Below, piece after piece: positions 62,679-64,000 of a stretch of DNA of 64,000 nucleotides. Below the pieces are notes generated by a model, which was not told the DNA's origin, ran no database searches, and worked only from the letters and a program-made list of their open reading frames with translations. The stretch is taken from assembly GCA_018057825.1 (NCBI GenBank), contig JAGPCY010000032.1, positions 48,599 to 112,598 on the forward strand, read 5' to 3'. The translations under genes were made by a program, and so were the position numbers. The stretch comes from Kofleriaceae bacterium. Lineage in GTDB: Bacteria; Myxococcota_A; Polyangia; Haliangiales; Haliangiaceae. Position 1 is the stretch's first letter; each line of letters opens with the position of its first letter.

Positions 62679-63911
62679 ATGCCCGTCACTGTTGAGGATG
62701 GCCGTTGGTTGGCTCGCCCCGTCGTCACGTTCGCGGACGGCACCACGAAGCGGATCGCCGTGCGACCGCGCAAGTGGGGCTTCCCGAACACCGAGCGCGG
62801 GGCCGAGCTGGCCGAGCGCATCGCGATCGCGGTCGCGCTGCAAAGCACCTCGTCGACGTTCCGACCCAACCCGATGGCCGCGCGGCCCGGCGTCCTGTCG
62901 CTCCCTGCGACCGGCCCCGCGCCGGCGGTCCCTGCCAAGGAGGCCCCCACCTTCCCAACGTTCGGCGAGTTTGCGACGACGCTGATCGATCACGCCACCG
63001 CGAACCAGCGCGCCGCGGCGACCGTCGCCGCGGTCCGCAAGTTCATCGCGCGCGCCCTGCCGTACTTCGGCCCGAAGCGCCTCGACCAGATCGGGGCGGC
63101 CGAGGTCACCGCCTGGACCCGTCAGTTGCAGGACGCGGGGCTCTCCGTGGGCTCCTTGGCGTTTTACCGCTGGCGTCTCAAGTCGGCGCTCGGGATCGCC
63201 CGGGAGTACTACCCGGCCCTCGGGCCCGCCCCCCGCATCGAGGTCGCCAAGGCCCCGCGGCGGGAGGTCGTCATCCTGACCGCCGCGCAGATCGCCCGGT
63301 TGATCGAAGTGGCCGATCCTCGGATCGCCACCATGATCGACCTGGCCGATTCGCTCGGCCTTCGGGTCGGCGAACTGCGCCAGCTCCGGCGCGTCGCGGT
63401 GCGGTGGGCCCCGCCGGTGATCGACGTGCGCGAGGCGGTCGTCGGGAACGTCGTCGGCCCGCCCAAGGGTCGGCGCGCCCGCGCGGTGCCCATGACCGCG
63501 CGGCTAGCGGCGGCGCTGCAAGCGCACATCGAGCGGTCGCCGGCGTCCGAGTGGGTCTTTCCCGACCACGACGGGCGCCGCATGCGGGAGGCTCGCGTCC
63601 GGCAACTGCTCGACGCCGCCTTCGCCGCCGCCGGCATCAAGCGGCCCCGCGGCCTGGCCTGGCACTGGTACCGCCACAGTTGCGCCACCCGGCTCCAGAC
63701 CGAGTGCCAGGTGGCCCCCGGGATCGTCGGTCGGCTCCTGGGCCACAGCAACCTGGCCACCCTCGCCGGATACACGCACGTCACCCTCGCGCACCAGCTC
63801 GCCGCCCTCGAGTCCGCCGAGACCCTTCGGCCCGCGGCGACCCCGGCGGCGACCCCCGCGCCGACCCCCGCAACGACCGCGACCGCCACCGCTTCCGCGA
63901 TGGCGGCCTAG
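62679..63911 (+). CDS. Tyrosine recombinase/integrase
   Basis: 410 residues. Core-binding (SAM-like) domain about 95-190 and catalytic domain about 200-380 with all residues: R229 (LGLRVGELRQL), K263 (PPKGRR), H329 and R332 (HWYRHSCATRL), H356 (LLGHSNL) and nucleophile Y365 (GYTHV). The N-terminal ~90 residues include arm-type DNA-binding region. C-terminal Ala/Thr/Pro tail is disordered. Full set indicates an active enzyme. Chosen ATG has GGGAAAGG upstream; an alternative GTG 11 codons earlier is possible. Probably mediates integration of the accessory region. Confidence 0.9.
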   Translation: MPVTVEDGRWLARPVVTFADGTTKRIAVRPRKWGFPNTERGAELAERIAIAVALQSTSSTFRPNPMAARPGVLSLPATGPAPAVPAKEAPTFPTFGEFATTLIDHATANQRAAATVAAVRKFIARALPYFGPKRLDQIGAAEVTAWTRQLQDAGLSVGSLAFYRWRLKSALGIAREYYPALGPAPRIEVAKAPRREVVILTAAQIARLIEVADPRIATMIDLADSLGLRVGELRQLRRVAVRWAPPVIDVREAVVGNVVGPPKGRRARAVPMTARLAAALQAHIERSPASEWVFPDHDGRRMREARVRQLLDAAFAAAGIKRPRGLAWHWYRHSCATRLQTECQVAPGIVGRLLGHSNLATLAGYTHVTLAHQLAALESAETLRPAATPAATPAPTPATTATATASAMAA

Positions 63912-63927
63912 GAATCGTGGCCGGATC

Positions 63928-63945
63928 CGGCCGGAAACGGCCGGT
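63928..63945 (+). terminator. GAAA tetraloop hairpin after integrase
   Basis: CCGGCCG-GAAA-CGGCCGG, 7-bp arms, beginning 17 bp after the integrase stop. No U run; likely a terminator-type or RNA-end structure. Confidence 0.45.
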
Positions 63946-63984
63946 CGACGCACCTAACCAGCCGAAACTACACGCTCACGAAGA

Positions 63985-64000
63985 TACGGTGACAAACCTC
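63985..64000 (+). repeat. Candidate attachment-site core at window end
   Basis: The last bases read GATACGGTGACAAACCTC, sharing GTGACANACC with the two copies near 41.35 and 41.52 kb. Truncated by the window edge, so the full length is unknown. The 39 bp between the hairpin and this site contain nothing recognised. Confidence 0.35.

Noticed and set aside
52809..63911. Intact prophage
   Set aside because: No terminase, portal, capsid, tail or lysis gene is recognisable; the region has an integrase and small unknown genes, so an integrated element is a safer term.

Overview
The window is very GC-rich chromosomal DNA (roughly 70% or more by eye; not computed) from a bacterium that looks like a member of the Myxococcota (myxobacteria and relatives). 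This placement is inferred from gene content: several large membrane Ser/Thr protein kinases, a receiver-DUF4388 regulator, a PEGA-repeat outer-membrane protein, and many lipoproteins whose lipobox is followed by Asp/Ala/Pro-rich linkers. No rRNA, tRNA or species marker was found.

Region 1 (1 to about 41.3 kb) reads as the resident chromosome. It carries a truncated kinase-TPR gene, a protein with two kinase domains in one chain, the receiver-DUF4388 regulator, YqeY, a CoA-binding protein, a GT1 glycosyltransferase, a glutaredoxin-fold protein without its cysteines, an EEP-phosphatase lipoprotein, a P-loop ATPase and nicotinamidase. Next come an ECF sigma/FecR pair and a probable surface-polysaccharide O-acylation cluster (two SGNH proteins plus an MBOAT acyltransferase). 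A triheme cytochrome fused to a YeeE/YedE transporter half is followed by the second half. The region ends with the PEGA protein, UppP, enoyl-CoA hydratase, a VIT/vWA protein, a HEAT-repeat lipoprotein, a HAD phosphatase and HMG-CoA lyase. Eight intergenic tracts of a degenerate hexamer (GAGNCC on one strand) punctuate this region. Each begins or ends close to a stop codon and none lies between divergent genes.

Region 2 (about 41.3 to 64 kb) looks accessory. It has none of the hexamer tracts. It opens with about 800 bp of structured or decayed sequence, then a visibly lower-GC restriction-modification locus (HTH protein, Zn-ribbon DNA methyltransferase, PD-(D/E)XK nuclease). A five-gene minus-strand operon follows: a DUF4157 metallopeptidase-like protein, a lipoprotein, an NHL-repeat lipoprotein, a TPR/membrane protein and a Ser/Thr kinase. 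A 200-bp inverted-repeat element separates it from a plus-strand run of poorly known small genes led by an FHA/degenerate-NtrC/HTH regulator and including a sigma-like protein. After these come two single-domain receivers, two proteins sharing an undescribed N-terminal domain, and a complete tyrosine integrase near the right edge. A short motif seen near the left junction recurs at the very end of the window, so the element may be an integrase-bounded island whose right boundary is at or just beyond 64 kb.

Two signals run across the window. One is the hexamer tract family. The other is a TANNNT (-10-like) hexamer lying only 5 to 9 nt upstream of the start codon of many promoter-proximal genes, which suggests widespread leaderless transcription. 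Functions described as inferred have not been checked by database search.
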